This document shows positions 52,381 to 61,910 of a stretch of DNA of 64,000 nt, piece by piece. The DNA is taken from contig JAAWDM010000025.1 in NCBI GenBank assembly GCA_022793795.1, positions 1 through 64,000 of the forward strand, read 5' to 3'. Each line of letters starts with the position of its first letter. The stretch's first letter is position 1. The position numbers were made by a program, and so were the translations under genes. The DNA comes from Bacillota bacterium (GTDB taxonomy: Bacteria > Bacillota > Clostridia > Peptostreptococcales > Anaerovoracaceae). The notes under the pieces were generated by a model, which had not been told where the DNA came from, ran no database searches, and saw nothing but the letters and a program-made list of their open reading frames with translations.

Positions 52381-53958
52381 TCAGTTGGATACATCCTCAA
52401 GTCGTTTTAAGGCCAAGGCCAGAGTCAAGCCTGGAATCACTCGATTGCCGGTAATCTCTGCTCCCAGCACTTCGTTGATCTTTTTTAGACGATACTGTAC
52501 CGTATTGGTATGAATCCCCATAAACTCGGAAGTCTTGCTACTGTTCATGCCTGCGTCCAGCACAAAGGTCTCCAAGGTCTCCAAAAGCTGCCTGGACTTG
52601 TTGTCCCCTTCCTTTTGAAATGGCTCCAATAAATCCATATAGTTCTTTTTCAAGTTACCGCCCTGTACCTGAAGGGTAATACAGTTGCTGGCGAGAACCA
52701 ATTCGTACTTGGAAAATACCCGTTTATATGGGAAAATACTCTCCACAAAGGACCAAGTCTCATTGATGAGACGGAATCCATCGCCAGCTCCTTCAATGCC
52801 GTCGACTCCGGTCACATGGAAAATACGCACGCCTTTCAATTCCTTCAGCTTATCAAACATCTGGATACAGACGCTTTTTTCGCTATTTTCATTGTCCTGT
52901 ACCACCTTATAGCCGCGGCACACAATGCCATAAGTCTCATCACCTTCTGCAATCCGCACGATGGAAACCAATCCAGCCTCTCGGAATTCGCTTAAAACAC
53001 CATCCCCCTGTGGATTTTCGATGCCCTTGGCATGAAATACACAGACGATATCCCCAGGTTTGACCCCAGCCTCTTCCTTCAACGAATAGGCCAGACTCTT
53101 ATTTCCGCGAATCAGGGCCTTGGCAAACTCCGCCTTAGCGTCTCGCTCCGGCGTATACTTCCACATGCCCATAGCAAGTTCGATAATCTCAGCCAGCTTG
53201 GTAATCTCGCCGGAGGAATAATTATCCTCATTGTCCACGATGAGCATATAGTGTTTCTCACCATTGATGGTCACAATGCCCCAATAGGTCAGGGTTCCGT
53301 TGATATCCACTAGGCTGTATACATTGGACAGATTTAAAGCGATTTCCTTTCCCCTGCTGATGGCTTCATCGATGGTGGTTCTCTGTCTTGTCTCCACTGT
53401 CAGCACAGGGTTAAAGTCTTCGCTGAGAAGCACGATTTGAAAATCGTTATTGATGGCCGCTTCTCTAAGCGCCTGCTGAAAGCTACTGTGTTTTTCAAAA
53501 TTGAGCAGGTGAAATATGGTATTATTGATTAGACTGTTTTTAAAATTATTTCCGTACAGGATCTGATCCATGACTTCCTTAATCAGATTGGAATATCCAC
53601 CCTTTTCACTATCCACCATGATAATCAGTGGCATTCCCGCTTCATCGGCGGCATTGATTAGAGCCTTGGAAACCTGTACATCCCTGTTACCCTTCTGAAA
53701 CACTGTCATGGCTGCGACACCGGATTTTGCCAGGCTGCGTACCACTTCGCACTGCAACTGTTTATCTTCCCGCATACCGGAAAAGGAAGTAAGCACCAAT
53801 TCCTCCGGATTTCCGTTATAGGCAACAGCATCCTCCAAGGTGGCGGCATCCAGTACAGATATATTTTTTACCCGATTATCCAGGTTCCGCTCTCCTGCGA
53901 CTACGATACACTGTCTAAAGGATTCCAACTGCAAACAATCCCTAACTGTCACTTTCAT
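52381..53958 (-). CDS. PucR family transcriptional regulator
   Basis: A 525-residue regulator. The N-terminal PucR domain (about 1-120, RDCLQLESFRQCIVVAGERNLDNRVKNISVLD in part) is followed by a GGDEF-like middle region (about 280-400) and a C-terminal PucR-type helix-turn-helix (GMNSSKTSEFMGIHTNTVQYRLKKI, about 475-500). PucR controls purine/allantoin breakdown in Bacillus; others control amino-acid or proline use. It lies 12 bp after ftsH and before dus, so its target is unclear; the hydantoin operon 2 kb downstream is one candidate. Confidence 0.85.
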   Translation of the reverse strand: MKVTVRDCLQLESFRQCIVVAGERNLDNRVKNISVLDAATLEDAVAYNGNPEELVLTSFSGMREDKQLQCEVVRSLAKSGVAAMTVFQKGNRDVQVSKALINAADEAGMPLIIMVDSEKGGYSNLIKEVMDQILYGNNFKNSLINNTIFHLLNFEKHSSFQQALREAAINNDFQIVLLSEDFNPVLTVETRQRTTIDEAISRGKEIALNLSNVYSLVDINGTLTYWGIVTINGEKHYMLIVDNEDNYSSGEITKLAEIIELAMGMWKYTPERDAKAEFAKALIRGNKSLAYSLKEEAGVKPGDIVCVFHAKGIENPQGDGVLSEFREAGLVSIVRIAEGDETYGIVCRGYKVVQDNENSEKSVCIQMFDKLKELKGVRIFHVTGVDGIEGAGDGFRLINETWSFVESIFPYKRVFSKYELVLASNCITLQVQGGNLKKNYMDLLEPFQKEGDNKSRQLLETLETFVLDAGMNSSKTSEFMGIHTNTVQYRLKKINEVLGAEITGNRVIPGLTLALALKRLEDVSN

Positions 53959-53970
53959 CTTGATGCCTCT

Positions 53971-56118
53971 TTATCTTTCTGTCTCTTGGGACTTCTCTTC
54001 TTCATCGGCTTTTTCATCAGCCTCTTTATCAGCTTCCTGACTGTTTTCCTCGTTTACAGGCTCCGATTCTACAGGGGCCCCATCTGCCGCCTCCTCTGAT
54101 ACGGTTGGATTTCCCTTGGCATCCCAAGGCGGAAGCTCCACCTGAATATCGTCGGCCATGTAGTCAGAATCATATTTTTCCAATTCTGCCTTTAGCCGTT
54201 CCTCTTCCTCCTGGCGCAGACGTTCTCTCTCCGCCGCTTCTGCTTCGTCCTGCTCCTTCTTCTTCTGGCTGGAAGTCTTTACGTTCTCTGCCAGTTCCTC
54301 GGCGCTGTATTTGCCCGTAAATAAATCTTCGAACTGGTCTCCATCGATGGTCTCCACCAGCAAAAGCGCCTGAGCCACTCGTTCCAGAATCTCCATGTTA
54401 TCGGTCAAAAGTGTCTTGGCCTTTTCATACGCCTCATCGATAAGGGTTTTAATCTCTGCATCGATCTCTCTGGCGATTTCTTCCGAGTAATTTTTCTGTG
54501 CCGTAAAATCGTTGCCCAGGAATACTTCCTCTGAATGACTGTAATTGACCGCGCCAATCTTTTCACTGAAACCATATTTGGTTACCATATCTCTGGCAAC
54601 CTCCGTGGCCCGCATAATGTCGTTGCTGGCGCCGGTACTGATGTCGTCCAGGGTCAGCTGTTCAGCCACACGACCCCCAAGCAGATGAATGATGGCGTTC
54701 TTCATGCTGCCTTTGGTTTCATAATATTTATCTTCTTTCGGCAAGGTCATGGTAAATCCACCAGCCCGGCCTCTTGGAATAATGGTTACCTGATGAACCG
54801 GATCGCTGCCTGGAAGCAGTCTGGCTGCCACTGCATGACCGGCTTCGTGATAAGCCGTCAGCTTTCTTTCCTTTTCGCTGATGACACGGCTCTTCTTTTC
54901 CGGACCAGCGATGACCTTAGTAATGGCTTCTTCGATTTCTTCCATTCGAATGAATCTGCCGTTTCTACGAGCTGTAATGAGAGCCGCTTCATTGAGAAGG
55001 TTCTCAATATCTGCCGGCGTAAAGCCAGGCGTTCTTCTAGCCAAAACCTCCGGCGTCACATCGTCGGCCAGCGGTTTATTTTTGCTGTGCACTCTGAAAA
55101 TCGCCTCTCTACCCTTGATATCCGGCGTACCGATGACCACTTGCCTATCAAAACGTCCTGGTCTTAACAGGGCAGGGTCTAAGATATCCGGCCTGTTGGT
55201 GGCTGCCAAAATGATGATGCCCGAATTCTCTGCAAACCCATCCATTTCCACAAGAAGCTGATTGAGGGTCTGTTCCCTTTCATCATGGCCGCCGCCGATA
55301 CCTGCGCCACGCTTACGTCCCACAGCATCGATTTCGTCGATGAACACGATACACGGCGCATTTTTCTTGGCCTGGTCAAATAGGTCGCGAACACGGGAAG
55401 CGCCCACGCCTACAAACATTTCCACAAAGTCGGAACCGCTGATGGTAAAAAACGGAACGCCCGCTTCTCCTGCCGTAGCTCTGGAGATATATGTTTTACC
55501 GGTTCCCGGCGGCCCTACAAGGAGAATACCCTTTGGAATCCGCGCGCCCAGTTCTCTGTATTTTCTCGGATCCTTGAGAAAATCCACCACCTCTTCCAAC
55601 TCCTGCTTTTCCTCATCCAGTCCAGCCACATCCTGGAAGGTGACCTTCTTCTCGCCCCCCTTGACCATCTTAGCCCGAGACTTGGCGAATTGAAAGGCTT
55701 TCCCGTTTCCACCCTGATTCATCATGAAATAGAAAAGGAATATAAGGGCCAATACCATGATGATGGTTGGCAATAGATTTAAAAAGATAGAACCAGTATC
55801 AGGAGGATCGCTCTCATATTTTAGCTTTCCTTCCTGTATCTGCGGAAACATATATTGATCCCATAAGGCATTGATTTCTACCACTGAATTGGCATAAGCA
55901 AACACATACTCCGTCTTGCTGATCTTACCTGTCATCTTGGTTTCCGTCACATTGATTTCAGAAATCTGACCATCATCCAGATAATCTACAAACTCCGACA
56001 GCGGTACTTCCTTCATGGTCGTCTGCTCTGTATCGGTCCCCTTGTAAAAAAAGGCAATCAACAGCACTATGCCAAATAGAACCAGATAAATGCTAATATT
56101 TTTAGCGAATTTTTTCAC
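53971..56118 (-). CDS. ftsH: ATP-dependent zinc metalloprotease FtsH
   Basis: A 715-residue membrane AAA+ protease. Two membrane segments (about 5-25 and 110-132) flank a 90-residue external domain; Walker A GPPGTGKT (202-209), Walker [13 protein letters not shown] with [17 protein letters not shown] in part, and HEAGH (424-428) with the third zinc ligand later are complete. It degrades misfolded membrane proteins. The last 100 residues are very acidic and low-complexity. The start is GTG behind AAAGGGG. It lies in the usual order after tilS. Confidence 0.93.
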   Translation of the reverse strand: MKKFAKNISIYLVLFGIVLLIAFFYKGTDTEQTTMKEVPLSEFVDYLDDGQISEINVTETKMTGKISKTEYVFAYANSVVEINALWDQYMFPQIQEGKLKYESDPPDTGSIFLNLLPTIIMVLALIFLFYFMMNQGGNGKAFQFAKSRAKMVKGGEKKVTFQDVAGLDEEKQELEEVVDFLKDPRKYRELGARIPKGILLVGPPGTGKTYISRATAGEAGVPFFTISGSDFVEMFVGVGASRVRDLFDQAKKNAPCIVFIDEIDAVGRKRGAGIGGGHDEREQTLNQLLVEMDGFAENSGIIILAATNRPDILDPALLRPGRFDRQVVIGTPDIKGREAIFRVHSKNKPLADDVTPEVLARRTPGFTPADIENLLNEAALITARRNGRFIRMEEIEEAITKVIAGPEKKSRVISEKERKLTAYHEAGHAVAARLLPGSDPVHQVTIIPRGRAGGFTMTLPKEDKYYETKGSMKNAIIHLLGGRVAEQLTLDDISTGASNDIMRATEVARDMVTKYGFSEKIGAVNYSHSEEVFLGNDFTAQKNYSEEIAREIDAEIKTLIDEAYEKAKTLLTDNMEILERVAQALLLVETIDGDQFEDLFTGKYSAEELAENVKTSSQKKKEQDEAEAAERERLRQEEEERLKAELEKYDSDYMADDIQVELPPWDAKGNPTVSEEAADGAPVESEPVNEENSQEADKEADEKADEEEKSQETER

Positions 56119-56171
56119 GTCTTTCCCCTTTCATATTTTGTTTCATATCACAAATAATGTTATATATTCTA

Positions 56172-57575
56172 TCATAGATTTAGTAAATATTCAAGGTCTA
56201 TTCTACGGACATTCTTTTCATCCGATACCCTGTAAGCCGCAGAAAATCTACCTTTTTCTCCGAATTTCACCTGACCGTCACCCCTCCATGGCAAAATCCA
56301 TAGAATTTCTTTTCCAATAGCCACTACCTGCACCTGATCTCTAGCCTGCTTTGGTACCTTAAAGTCTACCAAGATATCCTGCAGCTTTTTTCGATGGAGG
56401 CTTCCGCCTGTTGAGATAACCATATAGTCTCCCGACTGCCTGGTTCGCAGAGTTATCATATCCGCCGCATTTTCTCCATAGACGCTGCACAAAGCGTCCA
56501 AGTCAAAGGTACCTGTCATTCTCTTGCTCTGTCCTTTGTCCTCTTGGTCTACTCCCCGCAAAAAACACAAGGTCTCGTACCGTCGCAAGGCTACCGCCTC
56601 CCTGGGCAGATTCCATGAGGCCGAAGGAGAATCGGACTTTAGCGCCCTATCTATCCCGGCCATATGGGTCGCCGTCACATCCTCATGGATGCCAATCTCC
56701 CCCAAGGCCCTGCCATACACCCTGGTACGAATGGCTGGATGCAGTCCCAACAAAACCTTCCGGGACAGAATCACCTTGCTTCCTGTAGCCCCCTGACAGG
56801 CCTTTTCATAGGCCTCCTCTGCCTGTTGCCAAAGGTAATCCTTATCCACAGCCGCCTGTCTGCCCATGCGATTGACCGTTTCCTGTATATTGGGATTATA
56901 CCCTTCCCTTAGATAAGGAATCAATTCCAGGCGAATCCGATTTCGGGTATAGGTCGGCTCCTGATTGGTGTGGTCTTGCCGCGGCGTCAGTCCCCTCTGT
57001 CTGCAATACTGGTCGATATCCCGCCTATCTGCATCCAGCAAAGGCCGCACCACTGCCGTACCCCTTTCATCATATCGTTTATATGCGATTCCTGCCAATC
57101 CGTCCACACCGGTTCCCCGCAGCAAGCGAAACAAAATGGTCTCACATTGGTCATTGGCGTTTTGGGCCACTGCAATGACCACCAACTCCCGAGGAACGCC
57201 GCCCATTACAATCTCATCGGCAACCTGGCCAAAGGCGTTGTAACGGGCCTTCCTTCCAGCCTCCTCTGCCGTAAGACCCTCTTCCTCTGCCAGCTCATGG
57301 CAATCCACCACAAAGCTGCGGCACTGCCAGCCTTGTTCCTCACAAAAAGTCTCTACGAAGGCCTGGTCCGCCTCCGCTTCCCCTGGTCTGAATTTATGGT
57401 TCACGTGGACTGGATATAGGTTCAACCCCATCTCCGGCGCCAATCGGCAAAGCACATCAAAAAGACACATGGAATCCGGTCCTCCTGACAGACCTATGAC
57501 CACATGCATCCCTTCTCTAATCAAGTCGCCTTCTCTGATGCTCTGCAAAATCTTTTCTTTCATCTTTTCGTTCAT
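56172..57575 (-). CDS. tilS: tRNA(Ile)-lysidine synthetase
   Basis: A 467-residue PP-loop enzyme. SGGPDS (30-35) binds ATP; HVNHKFRPGEAEADQAFVE, the NANDQCETILFRLLRG segment and the C-terminal substrate-binding domain (GDYMVISTGGSLHRKKLQDIL in part) are typical. It adds lysine to C34 of tRNA(Ile2), needed for AUA reading, and is essential. The usual hpt gene between tilS and ftsH is absent here; the gap is 53 bp. The ribosome site is weak (AGAGAG); an ATG at codon 5 is also possible. Confidence 0.92.
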   Translation of the reverse strand: MNEKMKEKILQSIREGDLIREGMHVVIGLSGGPDSMCLFDVLCRLAPEMGLNLYPVHVNHKFRPGEAEADQAFVETFCEEQGWQCRSFVVDCHELAEEEGLTAEEAGRKARYNAFGQVADEIVMGGVPRELVVIAVAQNANDQCETILFRLLRGTGVDGLAGIAYKRYDERGTAVVRPLLDADRRDIDQYCRQRGLTPRQDHTNQEPTYTRNRIRLELIPYLREGYNPNIQETVNRMGRQAAVDKDYLWQQAEEAYEKACQGATGSKVILSRKVLLGLHPAIRTRVYGRALGEIGIHEDVTATHMAGIDRALKSDSPSASWNLPREAVALRRYETLCFLRGVDQEDKGQSKRMTGTFDLDALCSVYGENAADMITLRTRQSGDYMVISTGGSLHRKKLQDILVDFKVPKQARDQVQVVAIGKEILWILPWRGDGQVKFGEKGRFSAAYRVSDEKNVRRIDLEYLLNL

Positions 57576-57655
57576 CTCTCTGTTGATAGTCCCCTTTGGG
57601 GCTGTTCCCGCCCAGGCAAGGGACTCTCTATCCCCATCTTCCGACCGGATTTTCC

Positions 57656-58417
57656 TTATCGCAGTACAGCCACCGCTACCGTGGCATCGTCTGTCTCCCT
57701 GCTACATCGCCTTTTCTGTGCCTCCTGCAAAATTCGATTGGCAAGCTGCCTGGGTCCTTCCTCCTCTGGTACCTCTGACAAAAGCTGCTCAATCCAGTCA
57801 TCCTCTCCCAGTCCTGCCATATCTCCAATTCCGTCGGACATGATGACAATCAGGTCGCCGGCATGAAGCCTGGCTGTCACATGGGTGAGCTTTAAAGTGG
57901 GAATAATCCCCACCGGCAAAGCCGGCTGTTCCAGCTTTCGAACTCTCCGGCTGCCTCCGCTTCCTCTACGAACCACATAGGACGGCGCCGCGCCCATCTT
58001 GTAGAATCGGGCGCGGCCGGTCCTTCTGTCGATTACCGCTAAATCCACAGTGGCGAAGGTCTCCTTCACATGACAAGGAAGCTGTCCCCTCTCCTTTTGC
58101 AGCAGATACCCGTTGACCTCCCTGATTGCGCTGGCAACCGGACGCCCCTGTTTCAAACGCCGCCGCAGCATCCCCACCACTAGGTTGCTTTCGGCGGCGG
58201 CTCGCTGACCCTTTCCCATACCGTCGGATAGAATCAGCGCCACGCTGCCGTCCGGCAGCGTGCAGGAAATCGCGGCATCGCCGCTGATTTCCTGGCCCCC
58301 GGCGGCCGGCCCCTTGGTCGGTTGGGCGGGCCGGCTGGCGGGGGCGGCGGCGTATCCGATTCCTACCTTTAGCAACTGACTTTTCTCAATCTCCCTCTTG
58401 GTTATCTTTGCTTTCAT
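57656..58417 (-). CDS. SpoIIE-type PP2C phosphatase domain protein
   Basis: A 253-residue protein made only of a PP2C-like SpoIIE domain: SGDAAISC, SDGMGKGQRAAAESN and IMSDGIGD supply the metal-binding acids. True SpoIIE is about 800 residues with a ten-segment membrane part, which is absent here. An insertion of about 14 residues (AAAPASRPAQPTKGPAAGG) encoded by very GC-rich DNA precedes the first Asp. It could dephosphorylate an anti-sigma antagonist. The start at 58417 has GGAAGG upstream. It sits before tilS, where Bacillus has full-length spoIIE. Confidence 0.75.
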   Translation of the reverse strand: MKAKITKREIEKSQLLKVGIGYAAAPASRPAQPTKGPAAGGQEISGDAAISCTLPDGSVALILSDGMGKGQRAAAESNLVVGMLRRRLKQGRPVASAIREVNGYLLQKERGQLPCHVKETFATVDLAVIDRRTGRARFYKMGAAPSYVVRRGSGGSRRVRKLEQPALPVGIIPTLKLTHVTARLHAGDLIVIMSDGIGDMAGLGEDDWIEQLLSEVPEEEGPRQLANRILQEAQKRRCSRETDDATVAVAVLR

Positions 58418-58516
58418 CCTTACACCTTCCGTATACAAGTGAGGATATCATACCATAGAGAAATGAAAAAACCTGTCGAATTCTGACCGCTAATCAAAGT
58501 ATTTTCCCAGGCCAGG

Positions 58517-59359
58517 TTATGGAATATCGAAAAATCTTTTGGCGTTATCCAGGGTCTGTTTTGCCACAGTCTCATAGGAAATCCCTTTGAGTTCCGCCAC
58601 CTTGCGAGCCGTATACTCCACATAATATGGCTTATTCTTTCTCCCTCGATAAGGCTCTGGCGTCAAATATGGGGAATCGGTTTCCACTAGCAGAAATTCC
58701 AGGGGAATTCCAGCAACTACCTCTGAAGTTTTGCGATTATTTTTATAGGTTACCGGCCCTGCGATAGACAGGGTGGCTCCCAGCTTTATATACTGTTTTC
58801 CCAGTTCCAGACTGCCGCTGAAGCAGTGAAGCAGTACCCGAGCATCAGGATAGGTCGTGCCATCTGGTCCCACCCTCTTCGGAAATCTGCTGCACCGCTC
58901 CTGACTGAAAGCGCCCTCCTCTTTTAAAATGTCCAGGGTCTCCTGGTCTGCCTCTCTGGAATGGATGATAATAGGCATCCCTAGCTGATTTGCTAACTGA
59001 ATCTGCCGCCGAAACCAATAGCGCTGGCTCTGTCTGTCGGAATTTTCATAATGATAATCCAAGCCGATTTCACCGATGGCCTGCACCTTTTCCTTTCCTG
59101 CTAGAGTAGCGATCATCTGCAGCACGTCTTCATCCATGGTCTTGGTATCATGGGGGTGAACCCCTACGGCTCCATAGCACCAGGCCAGCCGCTCCCCATG
59201 TTTTGCAGCTAAGACGGAACTGGGTAAATCAAAACCCACATCCATCACATAGGCCAGATCGGATGCTTCGATACCCTCTATCCAGCTTTCCCGTTCTTCC
59301 TCTGTCAATGTATCGTTATTGATATGGGCATGGGAATCAAAAAGCGCTATCCTTTCCAT
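58517..59359 (-). CDS. TatD family metal-dependent hydrolase
   Basis: A 280-residue TIM-barrel enzyme. FDSHAHIN gives the HxH metal pair, GEIGLDYHYE the bridging Glu, IIHSREAD and LLHCFSGS the further His ligands and ETDSPYL the Asp. TatD/YcfH proteins are 3'-5' DNA or RNA exonucleases or D-aminoacyl-tRNA hydrolases. It is downstream of metG, the same neighbour as in Bacillus (yabD). AGGAGG precedes the ATG. The gap before it, nearly 500 bp, holds palindromic repeats. Confidence 0.88.
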   Translation of the reverse strand: MERIALFDSHAHINNDTLTEEERESWIEGIEASDLAYVMDVGFDLPSSVLAAKHGERLAWCYGAVGVHPHDTKTMDEDVLQMIATLAGKEKVQAIGEIGLDYHYENSDRQSQRYWFRRQIQLANQLGMPIIIHSREADQETLDILKEEGAFSQERCSRFPKRVGPDGTTYPDARVLLHCFSGSLELGKQYIKLGATLSIAGPVTYKNNRKTSEVVAGIPLEFLLVETDSPYLTPEPYRGRKNKPYYVEYTARKVAELKGISYETVAKQTLDNAKRFFDIP

Positions 59360-59395
59360 AAACTCCTCCTTCTTAACATTTTTTATATGAAGAAA

Positions 59396-59444
59396 AAGGG
59401 CTGCCCTATTAACGAAAAATGACCGTTAAGTGCGGCAGTCCCTT
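59396..59444 (-). terminator. Terminator of metG, GGGCTGCC-type hairpin
   Basis: AAGGGCTGCC (59396-59405) pairs with GGCAGTCCCTT (59434-59444) apart from one mismatch. The loop has its own TTAACG/CGTTAA pair. On the - strand the stem is followed by TTTTTC. It lies about 400 bp past the metG stop. Confidence 0.6.
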
Positions 59445-59470
59445 ATTTTCTGCTTTCTGTTTTCTCGATT

Positions 59471-59506
59471 TTCGATATTTTTTCTATATATGATTCAAAT
59501 ATCGAA
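59471..59506. repeat. TTCGATATTTTT palindromic element, copy 3
   Basis: TTCGATATTT (59471-59480) and AAATATCGAA (59497-59506), perfect 10-bp arms. Confidence 0.6.
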
Positions 59507-59520
59507 AAATCTGGCAGAAT

Positions 59521-59556
59521 TTCGATATTTTTCGGATATATCTCTAAAACATCGAA
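59521..59556. repeat. TTCGATATTTTT palindromic element, copy 4
   Basis: TTCGATATTTT (59521-59531) and AAAACATCGAA (59546-59556), one mismatch. It starts exactly 50 bases after copy 3. Confidence 0.55.
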
Positions 59557-59656
59557 GATTTTCCCTTGAAACTACCTGAATCCACGTCACTCTGCCGGAA
59601 TTGGCCACAAATTATTACAAAATTTTTACATTTCAGCCCTTTTTAGCAGTCAAACC

Positions 59657-59690
59657 TCGATATTTTTTTCCTATAGGAATAAAATATCGA
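59657..59690. repeat. TTCGATATTTTT palindromic element, copy 5
   Basis: TCGATATTTT (59657-59666) and AAAATATCGA (59681-59690), perfect 10-bp arms with centre TTTCCTATAGGAAT. Confidence 0.6.
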
Positions 59691-59705
59691 AAATTTTTCT
59701 AAAAC

Positions 59706-59741
59706 TTCGATATATGGCTTCATCATATACAAAATATCGAA
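59706..59741. repeat. TTCGATATTTTT palindromic element, copy 6
   Basis: TTCGATAT (59706-59713) and ATATCGAA (59734-59741). It starts 49 bases after copy 5, repeating the spacing of copies 3 and 4. Confidence 0.55.
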
Positions 59742-59851
59742 TTTTTTCACAAAATCATCACATTGCAGAACTGTCCCCCAGTCCATCAGGGAATTTTTCA
59801 CTCCACCCTTTTAGTCCAAACCGGCCTCTTAGTCCACTTTTGGCTCGCCTT

Positions 59852-61780
59852 CTAGGTCACCGGATTTCCGTCTTCTGCAATGGTTGTTACCATCTCGCAC
59901 CTGCCGTTGTTATCGGCAAACATGAGCATACCCTTGGACTCCATGCCGCGAAGCTGCCGCGGTTTCAGGTTTGCCACCACGATGACGTTCTTTCCTACTA
60001 ACTCCTCTGGTTTGAAATCCTCTGCTACGCCGCTGATAATCTGACGGGTTTCCGTACCCATCTTTACCTGAAATACCAGTAGTTTATCTGCCTTCGGATG
60101 CTTTTCGGCTGTGAGAATCTTTCCCACTCTGAAATCTATCTTGTCGAAATCATCGTAGACGATTTCCGGCTTTAATTCCAATGGAATGTTTTCTGGTTCT
60201 GCCGGTTTGTTCATTGCCTCCAGCTCTGCCAGTTCCTTTTCCACATCCAGCCTTGGGAAAATCGGCGCGCCTTTCTTTACCTGCTCCCCATACATCATCT
60301 CAAACTGGAAGGCGTCTTCCCATACCACGTCGCTGTACCACAGGCCCAGCTGCTTTCTGATTTCCTTGGAAGTGGTATGCATAAACGGATAAATCAAAAT
60401 GGACACAATCCGCAAAGCCTCTGCCAGATTGTGCATAACCGTATCCAGCTCCGGCTTTTTCGCTTCATCCTTAGCCAAAATCCACGGAGTCTTTTCATCG
60501 ATATACTTGTTTGCCCGTCTGACTACCACCCAGATTTCCTCCAGGGCCATGTTGAAGGCAAACTTATCCATCTGTTCCTCTACCTTGGCGCCTGCGCCGA
60601 TAGCGATGGCCTTCAGGTCTCTGTCGATATCGTCCTCCGTCTTGCTTTCAGGCACTGCGCCGCCGCAGTATTTTTCAATCATGGAAACGGTTCTGGAAAC
60701 CAGATTGCCCAAATCGTTGGCCAAATCGTAGTTCATTCTCTTAAGCATGACCTCGTTGGTAAAGATGCCGTCCTGACCAAAGGTATACTCCCGCAGGAGG
60801 AAATATTTTAATGCATCGATACCGTACCGCTCAATGAGCTTCACTGGGTCCACCACATTGCCTTTGGACTTGGACATTTTACCCCCTTCCAGGAGAAGCC
60901 AGCCGTGACCCAGCACCTGCTTTGGCAACGGCAAGTCGGCGCTCATCAGCATGGCTGGCCAGATAATCGAATGGAAACGAACGATTTCCTTGCCCACCAG
61001 ATGAACGTTGGCCGGCCAATATTTTTCGTAAAGTTCCGGCTCATCAGGATATCCCAAAGCCGTAATATAGTTGGAAAGGGCGTCCAGCCACACATAGATA
61101 ACGTGCTTTTCATCGATAGGAACCGGAATTCCCCAATCAAAGGTGGAACGGGAAATGCACAGATCGTCTAATCCTTGTTTGATGAAGGAGGTCATCTCGT
61201 TTCTTCTGGACTCCGGCTGCAAAAATTCCGGATTGGTTTCAAAGAGTTCTAGCAGCTTGTCCGCATACTTGGACAGCTTGAAGAAGTAGGCTTCTTCCTT
61301 GGCTGGCTGTACCGGCCGGCCGCAGTCTGGACAGCAGCCGTTTACCAACTGGCTTTCTGTCCAGAAGGATTCGCATGGGGTGCAATAAAGCCCTTCATAC
61401 TCGCCCTTATAGATGTCGCCCTTCTCATACATTTTCATGAAAAGCTGTTGTACTCTCTTTATATGTCTCGGCTCTGTGGTCCGAATAAAATCATCATAGG
61501 AGATCTCCATGGTAGCCCAAAGTTTTTTAATGCCGTCTACCACTTCATCCACGTATGCCTGAGGGCTCACACCCTTGGCGTCGGCCAAAGTCTGAATCTT
61601 CTGTCCATGTTCATCGGTTCCGGTCAGAAAGCGTACGTCATATCCACTGAGCCGCTTAAACCGTGCCATAGCATCCGCCATAACCGTACAATAAGTATGG
61701 CCGATATGCAGGTTGGAACTTGGATAATAAATCGGCGTTGTGATATAGTAGGTGCCTTTTGAACCCTTTTTTTCTGTCAT
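59852..61780 (-). CDS. metG: Methionyl-tRNA synthetase
   Basis: A 642-residue class I synthetase. HIGH (25-28), a CxxC zinc knuckle pair (CTPC and CPDC), GGKMSKSKGN and the C-terminal EMAP-II-like tRNA-binding domain (IDFRVGKILTAEKHPKADKLL in part) are complete, so this is the dimeric form. It charges tRNA(Met). The start at 61780 (MTEKKGSKG) has AAGGGAGAA upstream; a longer frame from 61828 lacks support. Its place before tatD is conserved in Firmicutes. Confidence 0.95.
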   Translation of the reverse strand: MTEKKGSKGTYYITTPIYYPSSNLHIGHTYCTVMADAMARFKRLSGYDVRFLTGTDEHGQKIQTLADAKGVSPQAYVDEVVDGIKKLWATMEISYDDFIRTTEPRHIKRVQQLFMKMYEKGDIYKGEYEGLYCTPCESFWTESQLVNGCCPDCGRPVQPAKEEAYFFKLSKYADKLLELFETNPEFLQPESRRNEMTSFIKQGLDDLCISRSTFDWGIPVPIDEKHVIYVWLDALSNYITALGYPDEPELYEKYWPANVHLVGKEIVRFHSIIWPAMLMSADLPLPKQVLGHGWLLLEGGKMSKSKGNVVDPVKLIERYGIDALKYFLLREYTFGQDGIFTNEVMLKRMNYDLANDLGNLVSRTVSMIEKYCGGAVPESKTEDDIDRDLKAIAIGAGAKVEEQMDKFAFNMALEEIWVVVRRANKYIDEKTPWILAKDEAKKPELDTVMHNLAEALRIVSILIYPFMHTTSKEIRKQLGLWYSDVVWEDAFQFEMMYGEQVKKGAPIFPRLDVEKELAELEAMNKPAEPENIPLELKPEIVYDDFDKIDFRVGKILTAEKHPKADKLLVFQVKMGTETRQIISGVAEDFKPEELVGKNVIVVANLKPRQLRGMESKGMLMFADNNGRCEMVTTIAEDGNPVT

Positions 61781-61910
61781 GTTATTTATTCTCCCTTCGT
61801 CTCTCCTTCGAATGAGAAGGAGCAGCATTATTGGCGCAGCCCTGTCAAGCAGTCTGCTTCTTTACCCTATAGCATACCACAGGGCAACCGGCTTCGTCAA
61901 TGGACCAGCC

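Larger units (their letters stand above)
59360..59851. other. 492-bp gene-free gap between tatD and metG, palindromic repeats
   Basis: No gene is convincing here. It contains the metG terminator-like hairpin at 59396-59444 and four TTCGATATTTTT palindromes. The lone 95-codon frame at 59714 runs into metG on the opposite strand. The DNA is unusually AT-rich between 59450 and 59760. Confidence 0.6.

Noticed and set aside
59471-59741. CRISPR array
   Set aside because: The units are palindromic, imperfect, only four in number and with unequal spacing; there are no cas genes.
61829-61910. T-box riboswitch upstream of metG
   Set aside because: The gap is about 130 bases to the upstream stop and shows no AGGGTGGNACCGCG-type core or terminator/antiterminator pair.
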